Below, in pieces: positions 1 to 11,500 of a stretch of 64,000 bases of DNA. The notes under the pieces were generated by a model. The model searched no databases and was not told where the DNA came from. It saw nothing but the letters and a program-made list of their open reading frames with translations. Location of the stretch: NCBI GenBank assembly GCA_016748015.1, contig JAAOMT010000009.1, forward strand, positions 1,066,970 through 1,130,969. The letters run 5' to 3'. Position 1 is the first letter of the stretch. Each line of letters begins with the position of its first letter. The translations under genes were made by a program, and so were the position numbers. Source of the stretch: Geosiphon pyriformis (Eukaryota > Glomeromycota > Glomeromycetes > Archaeosporales > Geosiphonaceae).

Positions 1-3000
1 AAATTGCATCTGATAACAAATAATAAACTGCAAAACTGCTAAAACTAAGTAAAAAAATAGCTTATCTAACAAAGTTTTTCTGAAAACCATGTTTAAAAAA
101 AACCTGATATCTGAATATGTCTTGACAAGACTCTTAGACATATTTTCTGTTAACAAAAAAATTCCTAAATATTTGTAAAAATTTTTATATTTGATAATAG
201 AAATAAGTTGACTGCCAATATATAATAAAGCAGACACAACTCTTTGGTTAATAAGGATTGCAATTATCTTTTTATTGTTGATGCAAATATTATTAATTTA
301 AAAAACTGTTTAATTAAATCCAAAATATACTGTATCAAAGTCTGATCATTTCCTATTTAAATTGTATCATTCACAAAACTACTAATTATAAAAAAAAAAA
401 TTTTCCTTCATTGACTTCTATTTTGCCTGTTTTAACCATAAAATTGGTATTAATATAATATTTATACAAATGCTCTTAATACTTTACTTTACACAATAAG
501 GAATTATAGAAAATTTTCCAAAAAAGTAATAAGAAGATCTTACTTTAATTCAGTTCATTGTGCACTTTGTAATTATTTAAAAGACCAAAATCTATTATTA
601 CTCTGTTAACTCTGTTTTTATGTATGTTTTCAAAGAAGTTAATAAATCTGTTACATATTCTAATCTATTTTAAATTAATTTCTAAATAATGTCATTCAAC
701 TAAGTTATAAGTTTTATACATGTTCTATAAAACCAGCCAGAGCTTTCACTTCTTTTTTAAAGCATCTTTTACAATAGAACTGATAGCAAATATTGGGAAT
801 TGAGTTGAAGTACTTTATAAAACTAAGAAATTATTACTAAAAAGTATATTAAATTTGTTATAGGCAGATATAATATAATCTAATAAAATTTTGAACAAGA
901 TTTTTCTGGCAGTTTTAATTAATACAATGAGCTGTATGTTGGTTAAAACTTTATTCCAATTATATAGCTTAGAGATTATTGAGACTTACATATTTTTTTA
1001 AAAAACAGAAACATTTTCAAAAGTTAAATAAGTATTTAACAGAACCAAAAGACAATTTATCATCACATTATTGCAATGTTTTCAAAGTTTATTAATTATG
1101 TCAAATATATTAGCAGCTTTGCTATTAGGCAAACTATCAATTATTAAGATTAAATCTACTTTGCTAATAACACTTATTATACTAAAAAAAACATCTTTAC
1201 TTATGTATACTAAAAGTACATATTGACAAGCTTATAAATTAGATAGGACTAAAAAAACTTCACATTTTTTTGTTCAATTTTTCATGATTTTATCAACTTT
1301 TTGCTTTATATTATCTAGATTTAAACCTAATTTTTTACCAATTATTAGGTAATCTAAAACCACTATTTTTCAAAATAACTGTTTTAAAACACTTTTGATT
1401 ATGTTGCTTTTATTAGAACTAAAATTTTCTATTTTTCTATTGATTGCATTTCTAATATCAACTGTCTTTTTAGTTTCAAATTTCTAATACTTGGATTTTC
1501 AATACTTTTTTTTAATTTTTGACAATATTACCAATAGAATTTTAATTATTAACTAATATAAAATTATTCTTATAATTCTTATTATTAATTAGTATATATT
1601 AATATCATCTTAAATTATTATTTATTATTTAACCAAATTATTGAATATTACCAGTTAATTAATAACCCAATTTATACAATAGAAATTAGAATAATCAAAT
1701 TACATAATACTTCAAACTATATAATATTCAAAAATTTGTCAAAATTTGTAGAAATTCACCAAAATAATAGTTTATCAAATTAACTTGTAATTTGGCAAAA
1801 TGTATCTTTAGTTTATCAAAATTATAGCAAAAAAAAAAGTCAAGTTTATAAACTAATACTACAATAAATTATATAAAAAAAAAGCTTCTTTTTTCAAGAA
1901 AATATATTTTATCATAAATATTTTATCTTACTTAGAATCATTTTAATTCAAATTAATTAGCTTTACAAAAAGTAATAAAGATATCAAATACTTGAAAACT
2001 AAATTTTTTAACTATTTATACTTAAAATTTTTTCAAGACTCAACTAATATTTTTAAAATTAATTAATCATCAATTTTAGTAATCTGTTAATAACTCCAGG
2101 CCTAAATTAGAAAACAATTCCCTTAACAAAATTTTTTTTTTTTAATTTTTTTTTATTTTTCTGATTATAATTATTAGGGTAGTTTACAGACAAAATTTCT
2201 ATAGAAGAGTTAACTTTTACAGCAAAGTAACTACATATTTTAGTGAGTTTTCAGATAAACAATTTCTGGAAAAGAATTGACTTTTACTACAAAGTAACTA
2301 CACATAATAACTAACACAAAATTGATTATTTCATTTATAAGCCCAACAATTTAAATTATAAAAGATAATTTGAAGATAAATTCAGTTATTAAAGATTAAA
2401 TAGCTTCTAATAAACGTAAATTTGCAGCAAACAGACATTAAAAACATTCAAGAAAAGAGACCAAAAATCTTTGATAACAACAAATACAAAAAAACTTCTT
2501 TATTTTTAGCCTTATATTTAACTAGAAAGAACAAACCACTTGAACTATTAATATTTAATCTTGTCCAAAACTGTTTGAAATAATTAAACTTAACAACATT
2601 TCTGGAAGAAAAAGCTTTAACTATCTTTGAAACCAAAATTTCCAGTTTATAATATTTAAAAAACTGCTTATTTCTAAAATTATTACAACTCTTAAATCAA
2701 TTCCTAGAAAATACTTTGTCTGTTAACTTAATGACAACTGATTTTATAAAATTCTATATTATATTCAAATTGCTTTTATCCTTTGTATTCTAAAATTCAT
2801 TATATAATTAAGACATTCTAATTAATAAATATTCTTTAAACCAAGTCTATTTTAATAGATTAACATTCTTAAAACCAAACTTTTATCAATTTTTATTGGC
2901 ATGTTTTCAAACAACATTTAAATTCACATCCAAAAAACCACTTAAACCAAGTAAAACCACAACAACCAAATGATTAATATTAAAGAAATCAGAAATACTA

Positions 3001-4465
3001 TTAACTTTTTGTTTAACTACTGTTATCAAAAAATGCTTACTAACTAAAATATAATTAATAGTCTATTAATGTTTTTTAAATTACTTTATGTTAAAAACTT
3101 AACTATCTTAATATTTGACATAAAATTATACAAACCCAAATCAAAACATTTTTTTAAGTTTACTATTGTTCATAAAAATTAGAAATTATAATAAATAGAT
3201 AAAATAACCAATTAGAAATAAACATAGTAAAAAAAGAAATTCCAAAATTTTAGGATTCTTCTTAAGAAATTACAAAATTTTTTTTAAAGAAATTAAAAAA
3301 TTTCAAGAAATTTTGTATAATATAAATTATATATATATAATAAAAATGTTAAAAGCAAAAAAAGTATTTAATAAAGTTCAGATTATTTTAAAAATAACAA
3401 TACTTTTCTTTTTAAAAAATAGTTTTTTATAACTTAAAGTAGAATTATTCTTATATTAATAAAATTATCTATTATTATCCAATTTATGTTATCATTACTT
3501 GATTAAAAAAATATTAATTATTTCTATACTATCAATATTTCATGTTGATAGAATTCAATATTTAATTACATTAGACCAATAGCTCTTGATCACAGTTATT
3601 AATGAGATATTAATTTTTTATTTTATTTTTATTTTATTTTTTATTTTTATTTTTATTTTTATTTTGTTGTTTACTAATTAATTAAAAAGATTAAGTGCTA
3701 AGTATTTGATATTAAGGATAGTCTGATAAAAAACCTGAGAAAAAGAGTAAAAAACTTAAGAATAGCTTACCAGAAAAATATAATTACCAGAATAAATCAG
3801 TTATTACACTAAAAAAAGAAATTTACAGAAAAAATTATTAATTGAATTTTTGTTTATTATACAAAAAACTCAATCAAAACATTCAGACTCCAAAACCTTT
3901 AAAAATTACCAACATTTCTAGCTATTAAACACCAAGTTATGGATTTGTTATTTGTTCCAACACCCCAAATAATTATTTATAATATTACATATTGCTTTAT
4001 TTTATCTTTATTGAAGTTATTTTTTAAAATTACATAAAAATTTGTGTTGATTGTTTTGGCAATACATGAATTCACCTTACCAGCCTAATCAAATTGTATT
4101 TTAGCAAAAGCATTTGCATAAAGATTCAGAATAGTTACCAAAGCTTTCTTGTTAAACAATAATCAAAGTGAAAAGAGATGATCTAAAATTTTAAAGACTT
4201 TATACATATGCTAAATAAGGGATTTGTTTATTACTATTGCCATTTTTGAATTCAACTAACCAGTATTCAAGCCAAATACAAATACTTTCAAGTCTACAAA
4301 TCTGTTTTTAATCCAAGATCTGATTTGTTCTTTTAATTTTGTCTCAGTTATAATTAAAATTAAATTGCTTAATTCTTTATACCACTTAACAATATTTTTT
4401 TGTTTTGTTAAATTGTTTATGCCCTTAATATTATACATAGCAATTTTTCAGACAAAACTGGTTAT
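1..4465 (-). pseudogene. L-alpha ORF2 relic (endonuclease and RT part), incomplete
   Basis: The endonuclease start is recognisable at 4256-4438 as NIKGINNLTKQKNIV followed by ITETKL, the same order as NIRGMTNLAKQKDIV and VTETKL in L-delta. The segment 2448-2636 corresponds to the linker after the endonuclease (SKIVKA-S matches LVSKLVKAS of L-beta). The first 80 bases, read in reverse, still match the RT segment DKQFLYLVLA of L-beta near 11150-11200. The frame is interrupted by a solo LTR and many stops. Codon 6 of ORF2 is TGA, as discussed in the findings. No catalytic set survives. Confidence 0.75.
3167..3984 (-). repeat. Solo LTR of the T1-type subfamily inside L-alpha
   Basis: Reverse-complemented, this reads as a T1/T4-type LTR. 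It has the PBS-side end AATAATTATTTGGGG, the AACAAATCCATAACTTGGTG stretch, the pyrimidine-rich track around 3620-3665, the AATAGCTCTTGATCAC motif and a terminal TTATGAACA-like end. No internal element sequence follows on either side, so it is a solo LTR left by LTR-LTR recombination. The four flanking bases are CTAT on the left and TTAC on the right; these agree if each copy of an original CTAC lost one C to T. That reading is an inference. Confidence 0.8.
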
Positions 4466-6258
4466 TAAAGTAAAAAAAATTCTAAAACCAAACTAAATTT
4501 GTCCATTTAGGCCAAAAAGCCTAAAACTGTATTTAAAAGACACTTCAAACTGTTCTCTAATTTATATACTACTGAAAAATCCAAAGATACCACTCTTACA
4601 ACAGTCTTATTACTAGTGCCAAACCTAAACTCTTATTTATTACTGTATTTGCTTTTTGATTCTGTAATAAAAAGATTATTAATGACTGACTTTTAGAAAT
4701 AAACTGGAAAACTATTGGCTCAAATTTGTCTAATCTTTTAGCCAACTTATTAATTTGTTTTGTAAGACTAACAAGACTGCATTTAAGAGTAGCAAACTCA
4801 ATATTTAATTTATCAAACAAAAGCAAAATAGGCTTTATCTTTAAAAAAAAGCCAAATTCTACACAACTATTTTGTACAGGAAGAAAAGAAAGAATATTCT
4901 ACTAACTATCTTAGCCCAAGAAATATTATTAAAAGAGACAAATTAAGTAATAAGTGCCAAACATTTGGCATAGATGTTTGTCAATTTGCTTTTATTTGTT
5001 TCTAATAAGCTTTTATGATTTGAGCCACTAAAAAACATTTTTCTATTTACAGTGCAATCTAATAATATATAATCTGAATTTTTATACTTTGCATATTTAG
5101 TCAAACTTAAGTGTAACCAATACAAATTAGTGTTTTTTAGCACTGACATGATTTTTATTACAGCTTTTAATGAATTAGCAGAATTAAAGCAGACTACTGT
5201 ACACTTAGTTTAAATATATGTAACTAGATAATAATTCATAATACATGTTTCTTTATTCACAAAACTAATAAAATCCCAAATATTATAAGCATTTATTTCT
5301 ATTGGTAATGTATAAAACAGTGTTCTATTTTTGTTTCTTGTATTTTATAATTTTTTGTTCATGTCAATTTTAGTTATACACACTGTATTCTTTCAAATTA
5401 AGACAGATCATATTATTGTAATTAGATTGACTTGATCTAAATAACCAAATTTAACCACAGCTTTTTGTTACATCTTTATTAGCTGTATCTTAATTGACTT
5501 GATTTTTCTAAATTCGAATAATACAATATGTATAACATCAGTTAATGTCTCAATTGAAATCTTTTTTATTATTATAACTTAATCTGAATATATAGTTGAT
5601 TTTTTGAAATTAGTGTTTATAATAATATTTTCAACTTTTATTGAATTAATTATCTGCACCAAGTTTGATTCAAAAGTAAATATAGCTTTAATAATTTCAG
5701 CAAATTTTGAGAGGGTAGAAGTTTTTTCAAACCCATTGATTTTTGAAAATAATTTTTCTATTACTATAAGCTTTTCTTGAAAAAACTTTCTAATAACATT
5801 ATTTAAATTAATATTCAAATCAAAAGACTTTCTAATAAAAACAAGAACCAGATTTTTTAAAAAGAAGGAGAAATTTGATAAGATATTTAACAAAATATTA
5901 TTATTATTATTATTACTCAAGAAGTTTATTTTTTTTAAAAATGTACTTAAAACTTTTTTGGTTTTAATTTGTGAACTTTTTGATGTTTAGTTAGAATTTT
6001 TTCTATTAGAAATATAGTCTTTATTATAATTAATACTGGTTTTTTCTATTAAACATTCCTTTTTTATATTAATATTATTAGATTTAGTAATATTATCAGT
6101 CTCAAAATCCCAAGAGTGACTAGTTAAAGTTTCAATAAAAACCATCTTGTTATCAATACTGTTTTTTAAAACACCACTTTTTTTTTCTTCCTAGGAAAAA
6201 CTTGTTTGTTATTATTATTAAAACCAGAATTTTTAATAGACTTCTTTATAATAGTCAT
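4462..6258 (-). pseudogene. L-alpha ORF1 relic
   Basis: The minus-strand ATG at 6258 opens a sequence that follows L-beta ORF1: a KK-x-IK start, a basic RKKKK stretch, an acidic region with SIDN, then RKSF-D-N near 5830 and KINGFEKTSTLSKFAEII near 5740. These match VRKSFTLDI and VNGFGRASTPSKFGEII of L-beta. A later piece at 4596-4826 keeps SLTKQINKLAKRL, matching the L-beta heptad-like segment near 8220. Frames are broken and codons are shifted to A/T. The stop lies in an ATAA string that corresponds to the ATGA overlap of L-beta. By homology the product was an RNA-binding chaperone-type ORF1 protein; it cannot be functional now. Confidence 0.75.
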
Positions 6259-6390
6259 ACTAGAATTAATAATAATTTTGTAGTCAAGCAGAAAGAGTAT
6301 AGATTTATTGTACTAAATAATTAAAAACTACTTTACAAAATTAGTATTCTTTGATGAATATTTAGATATAAGAGAGAAAAAAGTTTTTTT

Positions 6391-6615
6391 TTTAATTTAA
6401 GTTATAATATTTTAAGTTAAAATTAATGTAAATTAAAATTTTATAATTTAATTTAACTTATTAAATTTTATATATAAATAAATTAAATCTTAATTTGGTT
6501 TTTTTTAACTTAAAAAATAACAAATAATTAAAATAATATATTTGTTATTAAAAATAAAAATTTTATTAATATAATAATCAAATATTTTAAATCAAATATA
6601 TTTTATATACTTTTT
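6391..6615. other. AT-rich spacer between head-to-head LINEs
   Basis: About 225 bp of nearly pure A/T lie between the 5' end of L-alpha (minus) and that of L-beta (plus). I see no ORF, repeat or promoter motif. Together with 13362-14811 it was probably one AT-rich stretch before L-beta inserted. Confidence 0.6.
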
Positions 6616-6742
6616 ACATATAAGTCCAAAATTCCCAAAAAAGAGTCTAAAGTTTTTTCAAAAGAAGTTTTTTACCATTCAATATGATAAATCAAAACCA
6701 TTCTTCAATTACGAGGCCACTGTTGGCTCTGTTATTGCTGTT

Positions 6743-8542
6743 ATGAAGAAAACCATTAAAGCTTCTGGTTTTGAGGGTGGTTTCAAGACTGTTGCATCAA
6801 GAAAAAAGAGGAAGGGAGGTGTGTTGGAAGAGAGTATTGATAATAAAAGGGTTGTTGCCAAAGCTCTTGGTGCTCATTCATGGGGTTCTGAGACTGATGA
6901 CACTATGGAATCTGAGAGTATTGACATGGAGGAAGAATGCTTGGTTGAAGAAACCAGTGTAGACTATGATGATAATAGTACTTTTACAGAAAGGGATCCT
7001 GATCAAACACCAAAGGGTTTGCGTGTAAAGACCAAGAAAGTATTAGGAAAGCCACTGGATGTGATTGATTATGATACTGTCAATGCAGAAGATGATGTAT
7101 TAGATGACTCTCTTTTTCTCTCACCCTCTCTTCCAGTTAAGCTGTCCATTCAAGTGCCTGTTCGTAAATCCTTCACTTTAGATATTGATCTTGTAGCAGT
7201 GGCTGGAAAATCCTCTTAGGAAAAAGTCAATTTTGTCAGAAAAATTTTTTCAGGTGTAAATGGTTTTGGAAGGGCCTCTACCCCCTCAAAATTTGGTGAA
7301 ATCATCTGGGCATCTTTCACTTCTGAAAAAACGATGATGGTAGCTATACAGTTGGCAAATGATTGTGATGTTGTGGTAAACACCGATCTTAAGCGCCCCA
7401 TCAACAATCGTACAAATCAGGCAATTGTGTTAAAAGAAATTCCTGTGGGAACTTCCATTGAGGCAGTGCATACAGCCATTTCTGAATTTGGGTTTATTAA
7501 GTCAATCAAGATACAGTTGATAGGTTTATGGCAGAAAACAATTGTCAAATTGGAGGATCAAAATCAGACTGATCTCTTGGCGGCTGAGTGGTTCATTCTT
7601 ATTGGAAAAGATGTGGTGTGTGTGGCCTGGACCAATGTTGACAAACAAACGTGGAATGCCAGAGATAAGTTTAAGGCTTTGCTTTATACTCTTCTCATAG
7701 GCACCAATGCTCATGATCTTTGGAACTTCATTGGTTCGGTCAGTGGAAAAACATGTGTTATTGAATGCAATTCTGTCAGTTATGTCCAGGCACACTGTGC
7801 CACTGTGTGCTTTAATTCTGAGGGTAGCTTAATTCAGACAATGGCAAACACTCCTGTTATAAAAGATGTTGGTCTCTAATGGTCTTGTTTAACTGCTGTA
7901 CTATGTTCGATTTGCAAAAAATCTGGTCATATTTCTTTTGCTTGTCATATTGCTGGTGCATTCTCAAGTCCTAGAAGCAAGAGAGCTCCTCTCTCAGCTC
8001 AGAATTGGTTCTATTTGGCTAAGATTTATGAAAAAAAATCTGCCCCTATTACTCGTTTTTTGGCTTTTGGTGGAAAAACTTGGGCCTCCATGGTTGGCTC
8101 TATTCATTCAAGCATTTTTCTTGGATATGACTCTCAGCTTGGTTTCATTAGAAATGGTAAACCTCTTCCTCCAGTAGTAAATGATTTGGAAAAACATTTG
8201 GTTAACATTGAAAGCAGTCTTGTCAGCCTCATAGAACAAATTGGTAAGTTGGCTAAGAGGTTGAAATCATTCGTGCGGACAGTTTCCCAGCTTAGTCCTG
8301 GATGTCAGCTGCCAGTAACCCTTCCATCGCAGAATCAAGGAGAGGATATAGTAATGGGAGTGGGTTTGGGTGATGCCACTAGTGACAAGACTGCTGCTGT
8401 TTCAGGTTCAACTGCCTCACCTAAGATTGTGAAATTGGAAAACATGTTGGAAGGTCTCTCTGCTTTGGTCATGAGCCTATCAGCACACTTGGATGGTTTG
8501 GCTTTAGTGGGTGGTGCTTCTTCTCTACCTCTTTTTCAATGA
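6743..8542 (+). pseudogene. L-beta ORF1: RNA-binding protein with RRM-like and CCHC domains
   Basis: This is one frame of 600 codons broken by stops at 7217 (TAG) and 7877 (TAA). In order it has a basic N-terminus with RKKRK, an acidic middle (residues about 45-130), VRKSFTLDI near residue 145, and the conserved GFGRASTPSKF near 175. An RRM-like fold follows at about 225-295 (IVLKEIP, then FGFIKSIKIQLIG). A second domain contains LLYTLLIGTNAHDLW. A CCHC knuckle, CSICKKSGHISFAC, sits at about 390-403, and the C-terminal stretch (SLVSLIEQIGKLAKRL) is heptad-like. By family analogy it would coat element RNA and assist target-primed reverse transcription. The ATG at 6743 is the first in frame, but the upstream frame is open and similarity to L-gamma extends a few codons upstream, so the true start may differ. 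Its stop TGA overlaps the ORF2 ATG as ATGA. Confidence 0.85.
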
Positions 8543-11500
8543 GTAGTCTGGTATAGAAAATTGCCACATGTAATATTCATGGGTTGAACAATCCTGCAAA
8601 GCAAAATAATGTTATTTGCTGGCACAAGGATATGAATAATTTGGTTTCTATTTTTACAGAGTCAAAGCTTAAAGGGAAAATTCGTCCATGGTTGACTGGC
8701 AAATTTGATAGTGTTCAGGCTTTTACTTCTGGTCTGAATTCTGGTTTTTCGGGTGCTAGTGTGTTGATCATCATGAATTCTTCTTTAGCAAAACATGTTT
8801 GCAAAGTCTCTGAGGTGCCTAGTCGACTCCTATCTATCAAGTTACTTTTCAAAAATAAACTTTCAGTGTCTATTTTGGGGCTCTATGCTGGTGCTTTATT
8901 GGTGGTTTGTTTTTTTCAGACTGGTGAAATCAACTCTCTTATTGCCAAAGCCGTTAATAAGTCTTTTTTTGTCATCCTTGGTGGTGATTTTAATAAAAAT
9001 AGTTCTCAAAAGTGTGCGAGTTTCAAAAAGTGCCTTGAGTTGGAGTTGATTAACTCTTTGATTGGAAGCCTAGCCATTAATATGCCCACTTGGGTGAATT
9101 CTAGGGAAGTTATGAAAACTATTGATTATGTGTTTGTTTCACAGAATCTGGTCAATTTTTTGGTACATTGTGGTGTTTTGGACATTGGTGAATATTTTAA
9201 TACAGACCACCAGGCTGTGTTGGTTTCTATGGGCCTGGGTAGTTTATTAGATACACACTTGTTTTCTTTTCACAAGCAGACGAATAAAGATCATTGGAAA
9301 TTTGATGTCAAAAATGCCAGTAAGGCTAAGTGGCTTGAGTTTAAGGATGCTATGGCTGCTAATACTACTATGTTTTTGGGTGCATTTGGTGATGCTGTGA
9401 AGTTTTCTGATCTTGGCACTATGTGTGATGTCATTCGCAAGATTATGATTCTCTCGGCTGGTGGTGCTTTCAAGAAAAGATGGTTCAAAGGTTTTGATAC
9501 AGTTTGCAGTAAAGAGTCGTCTAGATTTCATAAGCTGGAGCTGTTGGTTTCCAAGCTAGTGAAGGCTTCTTGTTTGAGTTTTAGTGTCAGTTTTGCCTTG
9601 CTTTTGGGTACATAGAACAATCTTGACCCTGCTGGGGCTTTGACAGTAAGATCTATGTTCTTTTCTGGTGCTAAATTAGATAATATTTGTTCTGCTCTGG
9701 CCAAAGCGAGGAGGTTATACCACTCTTCTAAATTAATGAAGTCCAAGCATGTTGAAGAATCTCACATTAGGCAGGCTATTACCAATAGGATGGAGAGTTT
9801 TGAATTGGATAAGAGTTGTACAATCAGAAGTGTGTTGGAATGTCCCTTTTGCAAAGTGGTTTTGGACCATCTGGTCATGGGCAATGAGTTAGTTCTTAAA
9901 CCTGATTTGGTTAAGTCCAAGGTGGACACTATTATGGAAGGATGGACCAGAAAGCATGTGATGGTGGATGATATTTCTGATACTTGGTTTCGTCAATACC
10001 AACCTTTGGACTACGTTTTTGATGATGCTTTTTCTGGGATGATAAGTAAGATAGATTTTGATGAGTTGCATCATGTGATTAACAGTTTTCTTGATGGGAA
10101 AGCTGCTGGTCTTTCGGGTATCTTTAATGAGCTTTGGAAACATTGTGATAAGTCAGTTTTGGGCTTGCTTTTGGTTTTTTTGAATTTTTGTTTGTCTTGT
10201 GAGTTAGTGCCTGGTCCTTAAAAAGAGGCTTGGGTTTCGATGATCCCTAAACCTTATGAGTGAGAGGGTGTTTTCATGAATACTTATCCTATTGTCTTGA
10301 TCAAAACAGCTTGCAAGATTCTATCCAAGATTCTTTCAGATAGGATCTCACTGGCTTGCAGCTTATATGATGTTCTGCGTGATGACAATTTTTCAGTTTT
10401 AAAGGGTACAACAACTCAATCTCCTATTTTTGTGGTTGGTTCAATAATTGAGAATGCTTTGGAGAAAAACCAGGAACTTTGGCTTGTTCTGCAGGACATG
10501 TGGAAAACGTATAATTCGGTTGGCTGGGAGCATCTTGAGAGGAGCTTGGTCAAGATCAAAATGTGTAGTAAATTTGTTCGCTTTTTTGGTAGTATTCATA
10601 GGGACTGAACCAACCATGTCATGACAGATTTTGGTTTGACCAATGGTTACCAGGTATTTGATGGGTTGGATCAAGGTAAAGTTTTTTCCCCTCTGCTGTG
10701 ATGCATATTTTATGATCCTCTTTTGTGTGAAGTCAAGTGTCAAGAGAGTGTGTATGGCTATAGACTCAATTCTCATTTTGTTTCTGGAAGTGGTTATACT
10801 GAGTCTCAGGCTGAGTTTTCTACTTTTCTTGCTGCTGAAGCCTTTGTTGAGGATACTATTTGGATTGGTAGCAGTCAAGTTGCTATTCAGCATATTCTCA
10901 ACATTGCTAGTGAATTTTTTAGAGTCAATGACATTTCTATTAATAATGACAAAACTGTGGTCATTCCAATCAACAGCAGAGTTAGTGTTCTGTCTCTCTT
11001 TATTAGTGGTTTACCTATTTCTGTTGCCCATAAAGGGGAACCTCATTGGTATCTTGGTATTTTTTTGTCAACTAAGAATCTTTCAAGGCCTAGCTTGATT
11101 AAGACACATTCAGACATTCGTTTCTTTACTAATTTAGTTCTAAAGAAGGAGGTTTCAGATAAGCAGTTTTTGTATCTGGTGTTAGCAATTCTCCATTCCA
11201 TAATCGGCTACAAAACATAGTTCAGCTATATTCCTGTTGGTGTGTGCAATAAGTGGGATGCTCTAATTCGAAAGGGCTTGAAGCTAAAAGCAAGTTTTCC
11301 GATAGACTTTCCTAGTGATACTATTCACCATCCCTCTTTTTATGGTTTAAAATCTTTTTCACAGTGTCAATCTGAAAGTAAAATGACTTCACTTATTAGT
11401 TTTGTGAACTCTGGCAGGATTTTGGGGCATCTGTTCTGTCACAGATCGCATGACTTACAGGTTCTGTGTTGAAAGCCCATTCACTTTTTGATCTCTCCTA

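Larger units (their letters stand above)
1..6390 (-). mobile_element. L-alpha: decayed non-LTR (LINE-like) retrotransposon, 3' part outside window
   Basis: Read on the minus strand this stretch follows the L-beta element from its 5' leader (about 6390) through ORF1 (start 6258) and ORF2 (start 4465) into the reverse transcriptase. The window edge matches L-beta near 11220, so the last third lies outside. It is far more AT-rich than L-beta and hardly any open frame over 100 codons survives. The extra length relative to L-beta is explained by a solo LTR at 3167-3984 and additional AT-rich sequence I cannot assign. Its 5' end lies about 230 bp from the 5' end of L-beta, head to head. Confidence 0.85.

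Noticed and set aside
1-6390. Possible mitochondrial or low-GC bacterial DNA because of the extreme AT content
   Set aside because: The stretch aligns in order with the nuclear-type LINE next to it, and the AT excess fits transition decay.
10441-10893. 150-codon minus-strand ORF over the L-beta RT
   Set aside because: Antisense to the RT including the catalytic motif; open by chance.
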